The notes under the pieces are model-generated. The model was not told the DNA's origin. It did not search any database and worked only from the letters and a program-made list of their open reading frames with translations. A stretch of 64,000 nt of DNA from Ohtaekwangia koreensis (GTDB lineage Bacteria > Bacteroidota > Bacteroidia > Cytophagales > Cyclobacteriaceae). Each line of letters begins with the position of its first letter. The first letter of the stretch is position 1. Where the stretch lies: positions 1,584,580 to 1,648,579 of the forward strand of contig NZ_FUZU01000001.1 in assembly GCF_900167975.1 (NCBI RefSeq). Direction: 5' to 3'. A program made the position numbers and the translations under genes. Below, one piece after another: positions 35,228-44,900 of this stretch.

Positions 35228-36916
35228 ATGAAGATCATGAGATTTAAATTAACATATATTATCCTCGCAGGTACAATTGGACTTGCTGGTTTAATGACTG
35301 GTTGCAATGATGATTTTCTGAATGTAGAGGCAACGGACAGAATATCCGACGACGCTATTACTTCAGATTCTTCTTTATTTGAAGATTTTGTAATCAACCG
35401 ATACATGGGTACACGTCTACAGGATAAAGAAGCAGAGGGAACTCCTCCTGGTTTTGGTCGTGGGTTTGAATATGCCCTATGGGCATCGCTTACTGATGAA
35501 GCTATATATAATAATGATGATAACACATGGGTAGTACAACGCGGACAGCTTGCACCTGAGAATACAGGTATAGCCGGTACGTTGTGGTCGAGAAGTTATC
35601 GTAGCATTCGTGAATGTAATTACGCATTGACTCATATTGCCGAAGTCGAAATGAGCCAGGCGCGTAAAGCTATATTGATCGCTGAACTTAAATTCATCCG
35701 GGCGTATCGTTATCATGACCTTGTTCGTAATTATGGTTCTGTGGTGCTTGTAGGCGATGCAGTATCCGAACTTAACGATGACCTTACTGCTGACGCGCTT
35801 TTCCAGAAATCATCTATTGCTGAAGGGATCAATTATATTGTATCAGAATTAGATCAGGCAGCAGCAGCATTACCGTCAGCTAACAACACATCCACTTGGC
35901 TATTGGGTCGTGCTACAAAAGGAGCGGCACTGGCACTAAAGTCACGCATCTTGTTGTATGCAGCCAGTCCGCTGTATAATGCCGGAACATGGCAGCAGGC
36001 TGCAGATGCAGCAGAAGAAGTTATGGGAATGGGATATACATTGCACGCTGACTATGAGTCATTGTTTCATACTTCGTCTAGCAGTGAAATTATTTTTGAA
36101 AGACTATATGTAGTCGGTGCACGCCACGTATGTCTGGAGATATCAAATGGTCCGAACGGTTACGGTGGATGGGCTGGAAATTCCCCGCTGCAAAACCTGG
36201 TGGACGCTTATGAAGTAAAAGAAGATGAAGATACTGCTGTACCATTTGACTGGAGCAATACAACGCATGTAGCTGATCCGTACGCAAATCGTGATTCACG
36301 TTTCTATGCAAGTATACTATATAACGGTGCTGAATATAGAGGTCGTGAAATCGAAACCTTCCTCCCTGGAGGCAAGGATAGCAAAGATGGTAAGGACAAC
36401 TGGAATGCTTCCAAGACAGGATACTACCTGCGTAAGTTTGTAGATGAGAACCTGCCGATGGACAACCCTTGGGATGTTGCTGGTATCCAGCCTTGGATAT
36501 ATATACGTTACGCAGAGATCTTGCTGAACTATGCGGAAGCACAAAACGAAGTAGCAGGTCCGGATGCAAGTGTATATGATGCGATCAATCTGATCCGTCA
36601 GCGTGCTGATATGCCTGACCTTCCTGCAGGACTTTCACAGACTGAAATGCGTGAAGCGATTCGTAGAGAACGTCAGGTGGAACTTGCCTTCGAGGAACAC
36701 CGCTTCTATGATGTGCGCCGTTGGATGATTGCTATGGAAACAGAGAATGAACCAGCGTATGGTATATCGATTACTAAAGATGGAAGCAACCTGACATTCG
36801 AGAAAAAGGTTGCTCTTGATGGACGTAAGTTTGAAGAGAAGCACTATTGGCTGCCAATTCCGCGTGCTGAAATTCAGTCTTCCGGAAATAAGCTTCAACA
36901 AAGCCCCAACTATTAA
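35228..36916 (+). CDS. SusD/RagB-type surface glycan-binding lipoprotein, locus 1
   Basis: The 562-residue protein has a lipoprotein signal peptide ending at C26 (GLMTGCNDDFLNVEATDRIS). The N-terminal TPR-like helices and the C-terminal motif region fit SusD, including RYAEILLNYAEAQNEV and ERQVELAFEEHRFYDVRRW, then YWLPIPRAE and a closing NKLQQSPNY. It binds glycan at the cell surface and caps the SusC barrel. It is translated immediately after susC and ends before a strong terminator, so susCD1 is a two-gene transcript. Confidence 0.95.
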   Translation: MKIMRFKLTYIILAGTIGLAGLMTGCNDDFLNVEATDRISDDAITSDSSLFEDFVINRYMGTRLQDKEAEGTPPGFGRGFEYALWASLTDEAIYNNDDNTWVVQRGQLAPENTGIAGTLWSRSYRSIRECNYALTHIAEVEMSQARKAILIAELKFIRAYRYHDLVRNYGSVVLVGDAVSELNDDLTADALFQKSSIAEGINYIVSELDQAAAALPSANNTSTWLLGRATKGAALALKSRILLYAASPLYNAGTWQQAADAAEEVMGMGYTLHADYESLFHTSSSSEIIFERLYVVGARHVCLEISNGPNGYGGWAGNSPLQNLVDAYEVKEDEDTAVPFDWSNTTHVADPYANRDSRFYASILYNGAEYRGREIETFLPGGKDSKDGKDNWNASKTGYYLRKFVDENLPMDNPWDVAGIQPWIYIRYAEILLNYAEAQNEVAGPDASVYDAINLIRQRADMPDLPAGLSQTEMREAIRRERQVELAFEEHRFYDVRRWMIAMETENEPAYGISITKDGSNLTFEKKVALDGRKFEEKHYWLPIPRAEIQSSGNKLQQSPNY

Positions 36917-36930
36917 AAAGTTATAAGAAG

Positions 36931-36962
36931 AATACAGGGAACATACGCATGCTCCCTGTATT
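36931..36962 (+). terminator. Intrinsic terminator after susCD of locus 1
   Basis: A 10-bp stem (36931-36940 with 36953-36962), extended by three further pairs inside, is followed at once by a run of eight T. It closes the susCD transcript, so the GH30 and GH2 genes need their own promoter or read-through. Confidence 0.9.
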
Positions 36963-37053
36963 TTTTTTGTTTTTGTGTTGATCTGGTAGATCAATTAGTA
37001 TATCTATAGGTATAAGTCTATACCGGTAGTCACACATTTAAAGCAAAGTATTT

Positions 37054-38607
37054 ATGCGCTTGAATTTATTTCTGATCGTGCCGGTAATGATTTTGGGGAG
37101 TTGTTCCCGAAATGATTCCAGCGCACCCGTTGTAACCGAAGAGACTCCCGTGGTAACAATTCATGTTACAGAAAAGAAACAAACCATTCGCAATTTTGGA
37201 GGATCAGATGCATGGGCTTGTCAATATATAGGGCAGTGGCCTGACGATAAACGAAATCAGGTTGCTGATTGGTTGTTTAGTACAGAGGATGATGCGAACG
37301 GTCAGCCGAAAGGTATAGGCCTCTCATTGTGGCGATTCAATATTGGTGCTGGCAGTGCGGCACAAGATAACATCAGTGATGAATGGAGAAGAGCAGAAGG
37401 TTTTCTCAAAAGTGATATGACGTATGACTGGTCAAAACAAGCTGGTCAGCAATGGTTTTTACAAGCCGCAAAGCAACGCGGTACGGCACAGTTTGTTGGC
37501 TTTGTGAATAGCCCTCCAGTACAACTAACCAGGAATGGTAAAGCTTTTTCAAGTGATGGAGAACATGCCAACATCAGTCCATCACACTATGTAGACTATA
37601 CCGTTTTTCTTGCAGCGGTTGTAAAACATTTTCAGGAGCAAGGTATAGTTTTGAATTACCTCAGCCCGTTCAACGAGCCACAATGGGATTGGACGGGTAA
37701 CAACCAGGAGGGTAGCCCCTATACAAACGAAGAAGTATATACCATCACGAAGAAGCTTGATTCTGTTATTACAGCACAAGGCCTCTCTGCAAAAATACAA
37801 CTGGCAGAAGCTGCTAAAATGAATTATCTCTACGAACTGGCAGACAGACCAACACGTGGAAATCAAATCGAAGATTTTTTTTTACAAAGCTCGCCACGAT
37901 ATGTTGGTAATTTTCCAAATGTAGACAGAGTTATCTCGGCACATAGTTATTTCACATCGGCCCCAATGGAAACCATGGTGCAGGTTCGTAAAGCAGTAAG
38001 TGAAAAAACAAAACAGGCATCAGTCCCGTTGGAATTCTGGCAAAGCGAATATTGTATTCTTGGAGATCAGGAGGAAATTCCCGGTGGAGGCAAAGATACG
38101 GGCATGACTACGGCACTATATGTAGCACGGCTTATCCATCATGACTTGACCGTTGCCAATGCGTCTGCCTGGCACTGGTGGACTTCACTATCAGCGTATG
38201 ATTACAAAGACGGGTTGGTATATGTCGAAAAGAATAAAGCCAACGGTGCGATCGAAGATTCCAAATTGTTGTGGGCCTTCGGAAACTATAGCAGGTTCAT
38301 TCGCCCGGGAGCAGTTCGTGTAGGTATATCTTCAGCGGACACAGACATCAATAACACGAAAGGGTTGATGATATCATCGTACCTTCAAGAAGATAAAGGT
38401 AGGCTTGTTACAGTAGCCATCAATTATAGCAATACCGATGCTTCCGTAAAAATCGCGCTGGATAGTAATGCAGTAACATCTTTTAAGCCCTATATTACTT
38501 CTGGAAAAGATGGTGAAGACCTGAAACCACTCCCGGTTGTGAGCAGCGATGATGTGATCGTTATTCCCAAGAAGTCCGTTGTAACATTCGTGGGGACTCT
38601 GAATTAG
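37054..38607 (+). CDS. GH30-family glycosidase lipoprotein
   Basis: The 517-residue protein has a lipoprotein signal peptide ending at C17 (ILGSCSRN). The barrel starts at about residue 45 (IRNFGGSDAWACQYIGQW). The acid/base is E208 in YLSPFNEPQWDW and the nucleophile is E332 in LEFWQSEYCIL, as in clan A retaining enzymes. The C-terminal beta-sandwich (about 415-517) is the usual GH30 side domain. The FGGSDAWACQ opening resembles endo-beta-1,6-galactanase-like members rather than glucocerebrosidase, but beta-1,6-glucanase or xylanase activity cannot be excluded. It precedes the GH2 gene by 33 bases, so the two are one transcript. Confidence 0.88.
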   Translation: MRLNLFLIVPVMILGSCSRNDSSAPVVTEETPVVTIHVTEKKQTIRNFGGSDAWACQYIGQWPDDKRNQVADWLFSTEDDANGQPKGIGLSLWRFNIGAGSAAQDNISDEWRRAEGFLKSDMTYDWSKQAGQQWFLQAAKQRGTAQFVGFVNSPPVQLTRNGKAFSSDGEHANISPSHYVDYTVFLAAVVKHFQEQGIVLNYLSPFNEPQWDWTGNNQEGSPYTNEEVYTITKKLDSVITAQGLSAKIQLAEAAKMNYLYELADRPTRGNQIEDFFLQSSPRYVGNFPNVDRVISAHSYFTSAPMETMVQVRKAVSEKTKQASVPLEFWQSEYCILGDQEEIPGGGKDTGMTTALYVARLIHHDLTVANASAWHWWTSLSAYDYKDGLVYVEKNKANGAIEDSKLLWAFGNYSRFIRPGAVRVGISSADTDINNTKGLMISSYLQEDKGRLVTVAINYSNTDASVKIALDSNAVTSFKPYITSGKDGEDLKPLPVVSSDDVIVIPKKSVVTFVGTLN

Positions 38608-38640
38608 AAGTATAGTGTAATAAAAAATAAAATAGATAAT

Positions 38641-41079
38641 ATGCACATGAATATAGTGTCTGTAAAGATCACACTTAAATGCATTGCTGTACTGGTTATT
38701 TATAGTGTTTTTTCTCTGAATACAAACGGGCAAGATTCCCGTGCAACCCTGTTCAACGCAAATTGGAAATTTCATAAAGGTGATGTTCCGCAAGGAGAAA
38801 AAGCGGCCACCAGCGACAATATCTGGAGAACATTAGATCTTCCTCATGACTGGAGTATTGAAGGACCTTTTAGCGATGAATGGGCGAGTGGCACCGGGTA
38901 TCTTCCTGCTGGTATCGGATGGTATAGGAAGACATTTCCGCTTAGCACTGATCAGCTTGGTAAAAATATATACCTGTATTTTGACGGAGTATATAAGAAC
39001 AGCGAAGTTTGGATTAATGAACATTACCTTGGCAAGCGTCCGAATGGATATGCCTCGTATTATTATGACATTACAAAGTACCTGAATCAAAGAGGTACCA
39101 ACCTGGTATCGGTTAAAGTTGATCATACGGACTTTGCAGACTCACGTTGGTATAGCGGATCAGGCATTAACAGGAACGTATACCTTATAGCGACAGAGCC
39201 GGTACACATTCCGTTGTGGGGCGTGGCGTTTACTACGCCCACAGTATCTGCCGAAACGGCTTCTGCAAATGTAGTGGTAGGGATAAAGAACACCAGCAAG
39301 AGTATAGCAGATGTTCGTGTAGTATCAGAACTGATCGATGCCAATGGTAAGGTAGTAGCACAAGCAGAAAGTAAAGCACAAGCCGCTCCTGATAAAACGA
39401 ATGAAGCTAAACTTAGCTTCATGGTAAACAAGCCATCGCTGTGGTCAGTTGAAAATCCTGCGCTATATAAACTCCGCACTACGCTCTTTGTGAATAGTAA
39501 AAAAACAGATATAGTGACAGAGCAGGTTGGCTTTAGAAATTTTCGCTTCGATGCAGATAAAGGATTTTTTCTGAATGACCAGAATATAAAACTAAAAGGA
39601 CTATGCATTCATGATGATGCAGGCGCTCTTGGTTCTGCTGTACCGAAAGACGTTTGGGAGCGCAGACTTAAAACCTTGAAGGCTATGGGATGTAATTCTA
39701 TTCGCATGAGTCACAATCCTCACCAGGATTATCTTTATGATCTTTGCGATCAACTGGGGTTACTGGTACAGGATGAAGCTTTTGATGAATGGGAAATTGG
39801 AAAGAACAAGTGGATCAAAGGCTGGAATGTAGGCACGCCTGGTAAAGACGGGTATAGCAAATATTTTAAAGAATGGGCCGATCAGGATTTGCGCGATATG
39901 ATTTTACGGAATCGGAATCGCACCTGTATAATTATGTGGAGTATAGGGAATGAGATCGACTATCCGAATGATCCCTATACACATGAAGTATTGAATACAG
40001 GTAGAAACCCACAGATATACGGCAAAGGATACCAGGCAGGAAATCCTCCTGCAAGTCGTATGGGAGAAATTGCAGCACACCTGGTGCAAGTGGTGAAGCA
40101 ATATGATACAACGCGACCAGTAACCGCAGCGCTTGCTGGCGTGGTCATGTCAAACTTTACTACCTATCCGGACGCGCTTGATTTAGTAGGCTATAATTAC
40201 CAGGAGTATCGCTACAGCGATGACCATAAGCAATATCCGAAGCGGATCATCTATGGAAGTGAAAACGGGAAGTCGTATGACGCCTGGACTGCTGTGGAGG
40301 ATAACGAGCACATTTCGGCACAATATTTATGGACCGGTATAGATTTCATTGGCGAAGCGCGCGTATGGCCTGTCCGTGGCAGCGGCGCAGGATTGGTTGA
40401 TCTTGCCGGATTTCCGAAGCCCGAGTATTTCTACCGCAAAAGCCTTTGGACAAAAGAGCCAACGGTATATTTAGCGGTATCTAAAATATCGGGTGAACGA
40501 AGAGGAAGAGGAGCAGGCTGGGCAGAATCTCATTGGACATGGACGAATGCAGACTCTGTTAATGTACTTTGTTATACCAACACGGAAGAGGCTGAATTAT
40601 TTCTCAATGGGAAATCGTTAGGTCGCAAGTTGCTGAAGGATGCGCATCAGAAAGTTATAGTATGGAAAACAGTTTATCGGCCAGGCGAACTTACTGTGCG
40701 CGGATATACGCAAGGTAAGGAAGCAGGTATATATACTATAAAAACAGCCGGTGAAGCAACCACTCTAAAAACAGTCTCTGATAAGACCATCTTAACGGGC
40801 GATCAGGTTGCGCATATTGAAATTGATGTAATCGATCCGGCCGGTATACTGGTAGCGTCTGCAGAAAATGAAATTGAGATCAGAATCGAGGGTCCGGGAA
40901 AACTAATCGGACTGGAAAGCGGCAACCTGGCCAGTCATGAAGACTATAAATCAAATAAACGAAAAGCATTTCACGGTAAGTTGCTGGCGTATGTTCAGAC
41001 AATAAAGCCGGGACCTGTAAAAGTCACTATCTCATCACCGGGATTGAAAACAAGCACAATTGAATTGACAGGAAAATAA
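38641..41079 (+). CDS. GH2-family beta-galactosidase-like protein
   Basis: The 812-residue protein begins with a signal peptide (about 1-31), using ATG 38641 or 38647. The GH2 sandwich (about 36-190; SRWYSGSGINRNVYL) and Ig domain (about 195-300) lead to the barrel (about 305-600). Its acid/base is E438 in IIMWSIGNEIDYP and its nucleophile is E541 in IYGSENG. A C-terminal DUF4982-like and Big-like part follows (about 640-812). It would remove terminal beta-galactosyl or related residues in the periplasm from products of the GH30 enzyme. The true sugar specificity is not readable by eye. Confidence 0.9.
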   Translation: MHMNIVSVKITLKCIAVLVIYSVFSLNTNGQDSRATLFNANWKFHKGDVPQGEKAATSDNIWRTLDLPHDWSIEGPFSDEWASGTGYLPAGIGWYRKTFPLSTDQLGKNIYLYFDGVYKNSEVWINEHYLGKRPNGYASYYYDITKYLNQRGTNLVSVKVDHTDFADSRWYSGSGINRNVYLIATEPVHIPLWGVAFTTPTVSAETASANVVVGIKNTSKSIADVRVVSELIDANGKVVAQAESKAQAAPDKTNEAKLSFMVNKPSLWSVENPALYKLRTTLFVNSKKTDIVTEQVGFRNFRFDADKGFFLNDQNIKLKGLCIHDDAGALGSAVPKDVWERRLKTLKAMGCNSIRMSHNPHQDYLYDLCDQLGLLVQDEAFDEWEIGKNKWIKGWNVGTPGKDGYSKYFKEWADQDLRDMILRNRNRTCIIMWSIGNEIDYPNDPYTHEVLNTGRNPQIYGKGYQAGNPPASRMGEIAAHLVQVVKQYDTTRPVTAALAGVVMSNFTTYPDALDLVGYNYQEYRYSDDHKQYPKRIIYGSENGKSYDAWTAVEDNEHISAQYLWTGIDFIGEARVWPVRGSGAGLVDLAGFPKPEYFYRKSLWTKEPTVYLAVSKISGERRGRGAGWAESHWTWTNADSVNVLCYTNTEEAELFLNGKSLGRKLLKDAHQKVIVWKTVYRPGELTVRGYTQGKEAGIYTIKTAGEATTLKTVSDKTILTGDQVAHIEIDVIDPAGILVASAENEIEIRIEGPGKLIGLESGNLASHEDYKSNKRKAFHGKLLAYVQTIKPGPVKVTISSPGLKTSTIELTGK

Positions 41080-41100
41080 TGTTTAATGCGGGTTACACTC

Positions 41101-41127
41101 AGGAGCAGGTGAATTTCATCTGCTCCT
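41101..41127. terminator. Terminator hairpin after the GH2 gene
   Basis: A 27-base inverted repeat has nearly complete self-complementarity (arms 41101-41113 and 41115-41127, with one G-T pair). The real loop would be about 5-7 bases. T-rich sequence follows on the plus strand. It lies between the convergent GH2 and small hypothetical genes. Confidence 0.75.
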
Positions 41128-41145
41128 TTGTTATTTTATAGAGGT

Positions 41146-41165
41146 GATCTCTATATATAGAGATC
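41146..41165. repeat. Perfect 20-base palindrome next to the hypothetical gene stop
   Basis: GATCTCTATATATAGAGATC is fully self-complementary and lies four bases after the stop codon of the minus-strand hypothetical gene. It can fold as a hairpin in either transcript and may help terminate the minus-strand one. Confidence 0.55.
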
Positions 41166-41169
41166 AACG

Positions 41170-41604
41170 TTATGTCTTTTTAATCCACCAAAGACCGGAC
41201 CCATCAGATATTTCATATAGCCTGCCATTCACCTTTCGAAAGGTTCGTCCGATCTTCCAGGTGCCATGTAGTATATCATCCTTCCAAAGCAAACCTTTAT
41301 AAAAAATTTCAGGGTGTGGTTCATCTCCTACAAAGAAATTACCAAGTTCATCATACCCGAATGTCTTCGGATATAGCTTCACAAAAAAGAGTTCCTGGTC
41401 AGTTACCAGTCCATAAATATTAGCCGCTATAGTGATGTTGCTTTTGGCCGATTCGTCCTGCCAGATTCCTTCGAAACCACCGCTCATTCCCATTACTCCT
41501 GATTGCCTGATACTTACCGTAAAAGGTATAGTGACTTGTTGAAAGGGAACTTTGCAATACTCGTCATAAACATACTCACCCTTCCAGGTTCCTTCAATGA
41601 TCAT
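41170..41604 (-). CDS. Hypothetical protein, 144 residues
   Basis: I do not recognise this protein. It has no signal peptide or membrane segment and is rich in beta-type residues, with GTWKGEYVYDEY at the start and ILHGTWKIGRTFRK near the end. The two GTWK motifs suggest a small lipocalin-like or avidin-like barrel, but that is a guess from pattern only. It lies alone on the minus strand between the two polysaccharide loci, flanked by hairpins. Its codon use looks like that of its neighbours. A real gene is likely because the frame is open, has an ATG, and ends next to a hairpin. Confidence 0.6.
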   Translation of the reverse strand: MIIEGTWKGEYVYDEYCKVPFQQVTIPFTVSIRQSGVMGMSGGFEGIWQDESAKSNITIAANIYGLVTDQELFFVKLYPKTFGYDELGNFFVGDEPHPEIFYKGLLWKDDILHGTWKIGRTFRKVNGRLYEISDGSGLWWIKKT

Positions 41605-41918
41605 AATCCAGAAAATTTTTATAAATACAAGTAACGCTATGTCAAAAAGAATATAGATCGGTTAATATTCCTAATCCTTTTCGATAAAGAGGGTGCTATA
41701 AGTTATGTTTATACCAATGTGAATATAATTTTGGATCGGCCCAAACCTGATTCATAATAAATTTTCATGCGATGCGACTTATCGACTTGATCAAGTATTC
41801 TTTCATATACTGTGGATTCTCCATTTACTCTTTTTAAATTAGAAGTTAGAACCCGTATAGATGGTAAATAAAAGTGCGGTGCTGGTATAAGACGCTCTCT
41901 GGATTTCAGTGTGTGAAT
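41605..41918. promoter_or_regulatory. Divergent region upstream of the second hybrid sensor
   Basis: These 314 bases separate the small hypothetical gene from the second hybrid sensor, which face away from each other. I see no gene and no clear promoter motif or repeat. Confidence 0.4.
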
Positions 41919-44900
41919 ATGAAAATGATTAGGATCAGTATTTTGCTTTTGTTTGTTTGTCACGGAGTACTGGCCCAGTACACTAACCTGAAGTTCGAGA
42001 ACCTTTCCACTGCGGATGGACTTTCCAGCAGTACGTGCGTTGATATATTTCAGGATAGAGACGGTTTTTTATGGTTTGGTACAATTGATGGGTTGAATAA
42101 ATACGATGGCTATGATTTTACAATATACCGTTCGAATATAAATGATCCGTTTTCAATCAGCAGCAACCGTATAAATTCAATCACGGAAGACAGCCAGGGG
42201 AGACTCTGGATTGGTACCGGAAATGGACTAAACGTCTTTGATAAGAACTCAGAACGGTTCTTTCGGATGAATGCCAATATAGATGATCCTAATTCGATTA
42301 GCAGTGATGTAGTATACGATGTTCTTTTTGATGAAACCGGAAATATACTGTGGGTAGCAACAAAAGATGGCGTAAACAAACTATCGCTGAGTACAGTGGA
42401 CCTTTCGCAAGCCTCAAGTCTTACCTTCAAACACTATATACATCATGAGGATGATGCCAGGACGATTGATAACAATGAAGTGACCGGTATTTTGCGTGAT
42501 CATGAAAATAAGATATGGCTTGTTACTGCCGGAAGAAATCTGAATTACTACAATCCCGCAAAGGACAAATTTGAACGTATTCCCGTTCCGGTTCCCAACG
42601 CAAAGCAACTTGATCATATACCCAACACCATGTTGATCGATCAGGAAGGTGATTTCTGGATTGGTAATAATTTATCCGGAATGATAATATGGAATCGCAA
42701 GAAGAACGTGTTCACACCGGTGTCCTATATTAATAAAAACGTTCCGATCTTTGATATTTACCAAGATGCAAGAGGACTTATATGGGTTGCAACAGATGGA
42801 CATGGTCTATATTTCATTGATAAGCAGAAAGGTATAGTCGATCACCAGGTACACAATCCTTCCGATCCGTTCTCTATTTCAAATAATCAACCATCGAAGA
42901 TCTTGCAAGATACAAACGGTATCATTTGGCTTGCGACCTATAATACTGGTGTGAATAAGATAGCATTGTCCAAATCAGACTTCGGGCACTTCTTCCACCA
43001 GGAAGGTGTTCCGAATAGTCTTAGTCATAAGATAGCGCAATCCATTTTACAGGATCATGCCGGACGAATATGGATTGGTACAGACGGTGGCGGATTAAAT
43101 CAATTTGATGAAAAGACGAATATATTCAAGCACTATAAAAGTATTCCGGGTGACGCATCTTCCTTAAGCTCCAACAAAATAATTTATCTCTGCAAAAGCG
43201 ATGATGGAGCGTTGTGGATTTGTACCTGGGATGGTGGACTGAATAAGTTGAACCCACAGACGGGTAAGTTCGTAAGCTATAAACACGATGTGTCCAATCC
43301 ATTTTCAATTCGGCAGAACAGTGTATGGTGTGCGATCGAAGACAAGCAGCATCGTTTGTGGGTGGGGACTCAATCCGCAGGTCTCAATTTATTTGATCCT
43401 GCGAGCCAAAAATTTTACCAGTATAGTAATATACCCCATGACTCCACAAGCCTTGTAAATAATTTTGTCATTTCGATGTTTATTGACTCTCATGAACGGC
43501 TTTTTATTGGTACATCCACCGGTCTTTGTATGGTTGATCTGACATCTCTCAAAACTAGCTTCCCGGAAAGATTAACGTTCAAAAATTTTAAAGCGCACAG
43601 CTTGCGCGGTAATCGAATCAATTCTATAACCGAGGACAAGCATGGAAATATCTGGGTAGGCTCAGACCTTGGGCTGAATAAATTAAGTACGGATCTTAAA
43701 CTGTTAGAAATATATACCACCAAGGAGGGGCTTCCCAATAACCTCATTACCGGAGTGAAAGAAGATGATCATGGGAATTTATGGATCACATCAAAAAGCG
43801 GTTTATCCAAATTAGATCCCGCGACACGGAAATTCAAGAACTTCAACACACACGATGGTCTACAGGGTATGGAGTTTCAAAGTAAATCCATTGATAAGAC
43901 GCAGGACGGACGCATGCTGATCGGCGGTATTAATGGTTTCAATATTTTTGACCCCGAAAAAATCCTTGCGGATTCTACCAGACCTCGTTTGCTCATAACG
44001 GATTTCAAGATCCATAATAAATCCATAAAAGCGTTTGATACTATAAATAATAGAGTGGTACTAAAGACTTCCATTGCAAAAACAAAAGAACTAACCTTGA
44101 AGCATAACGAAGGCTATATTTCATTTGATTTTCTGGCGCTGGATTACGGTAATCCTGAAAAAAATAAATATGCATACCGGATGACCGGGTTGGATAAAGA
44201 CTGGAACTATGTTGGCAGTAAGCGAAGCGCTACCTACTCTAATCTTGCCGCGGGCGACTATATATTTGAAGTGCTCGTATCAGGCGATGATGTTTGGGAC
44301 AATGCAACACGGGTTTCTTTGCCCATCAGCGTACTTCCGCCACCGTGGAAAACATGGTGGGCCTATACACTCTATAGTATTATACTGGTCATTGCTTTCT
44401 GGATGGTGATGCGATATTATACCAGACGTGTAAGAGAAGAGAAGGAACATGAGCTGGACCAGATGAAGTTGCTATTCTTTATAAATGTATCGCATGAATT
44501 TCGTACACCGCTAACATTGATCCTCAACCCCATCGAGAAAATACTCTCTGCGCATACGCAGACCGATGAGGTGCGAACATCCGCCTTGACCATTCAGAGA
44601 AGCGCACGCAGGTTACTCAATCTTGTAAATCAACTATTGGATTTCAGAAAGATGGATCTTGGTAAAACTCCGCTTGAAACGGTAGAAGCTGATGTTGTAC
44701 AGTTCAGTAAAGATATATTTATACTCTTCAATGACCTGGCAGGAATGAAACAGATAGACTTCCGTTTTGAGAGTTCCGTAGATGCGCTCATGGTTTGGTT
44801 CGATCCGGATAAACTTGAAAAGATCCTGACAAACTTATTGTCCAACGCTTTAAAGTTTACACAGGAGAAAGGAACGGTTATACTCTCGATTTCAAAGGTG

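Noticed and set aside
36090-36569. Minus-strand frame of 159 codons inside susD of locus 1
   Set aside because: It lies fully within a clear SusD gene and its translation is low-complexity in His, Tyr and Arg, typical of an antisense shadow.
39123-39608. Minus-strand frame of 161 codons inside the GH2 gene
   Set aside because: Antisense to a complete GH2 coding region, with no recognisable motif.
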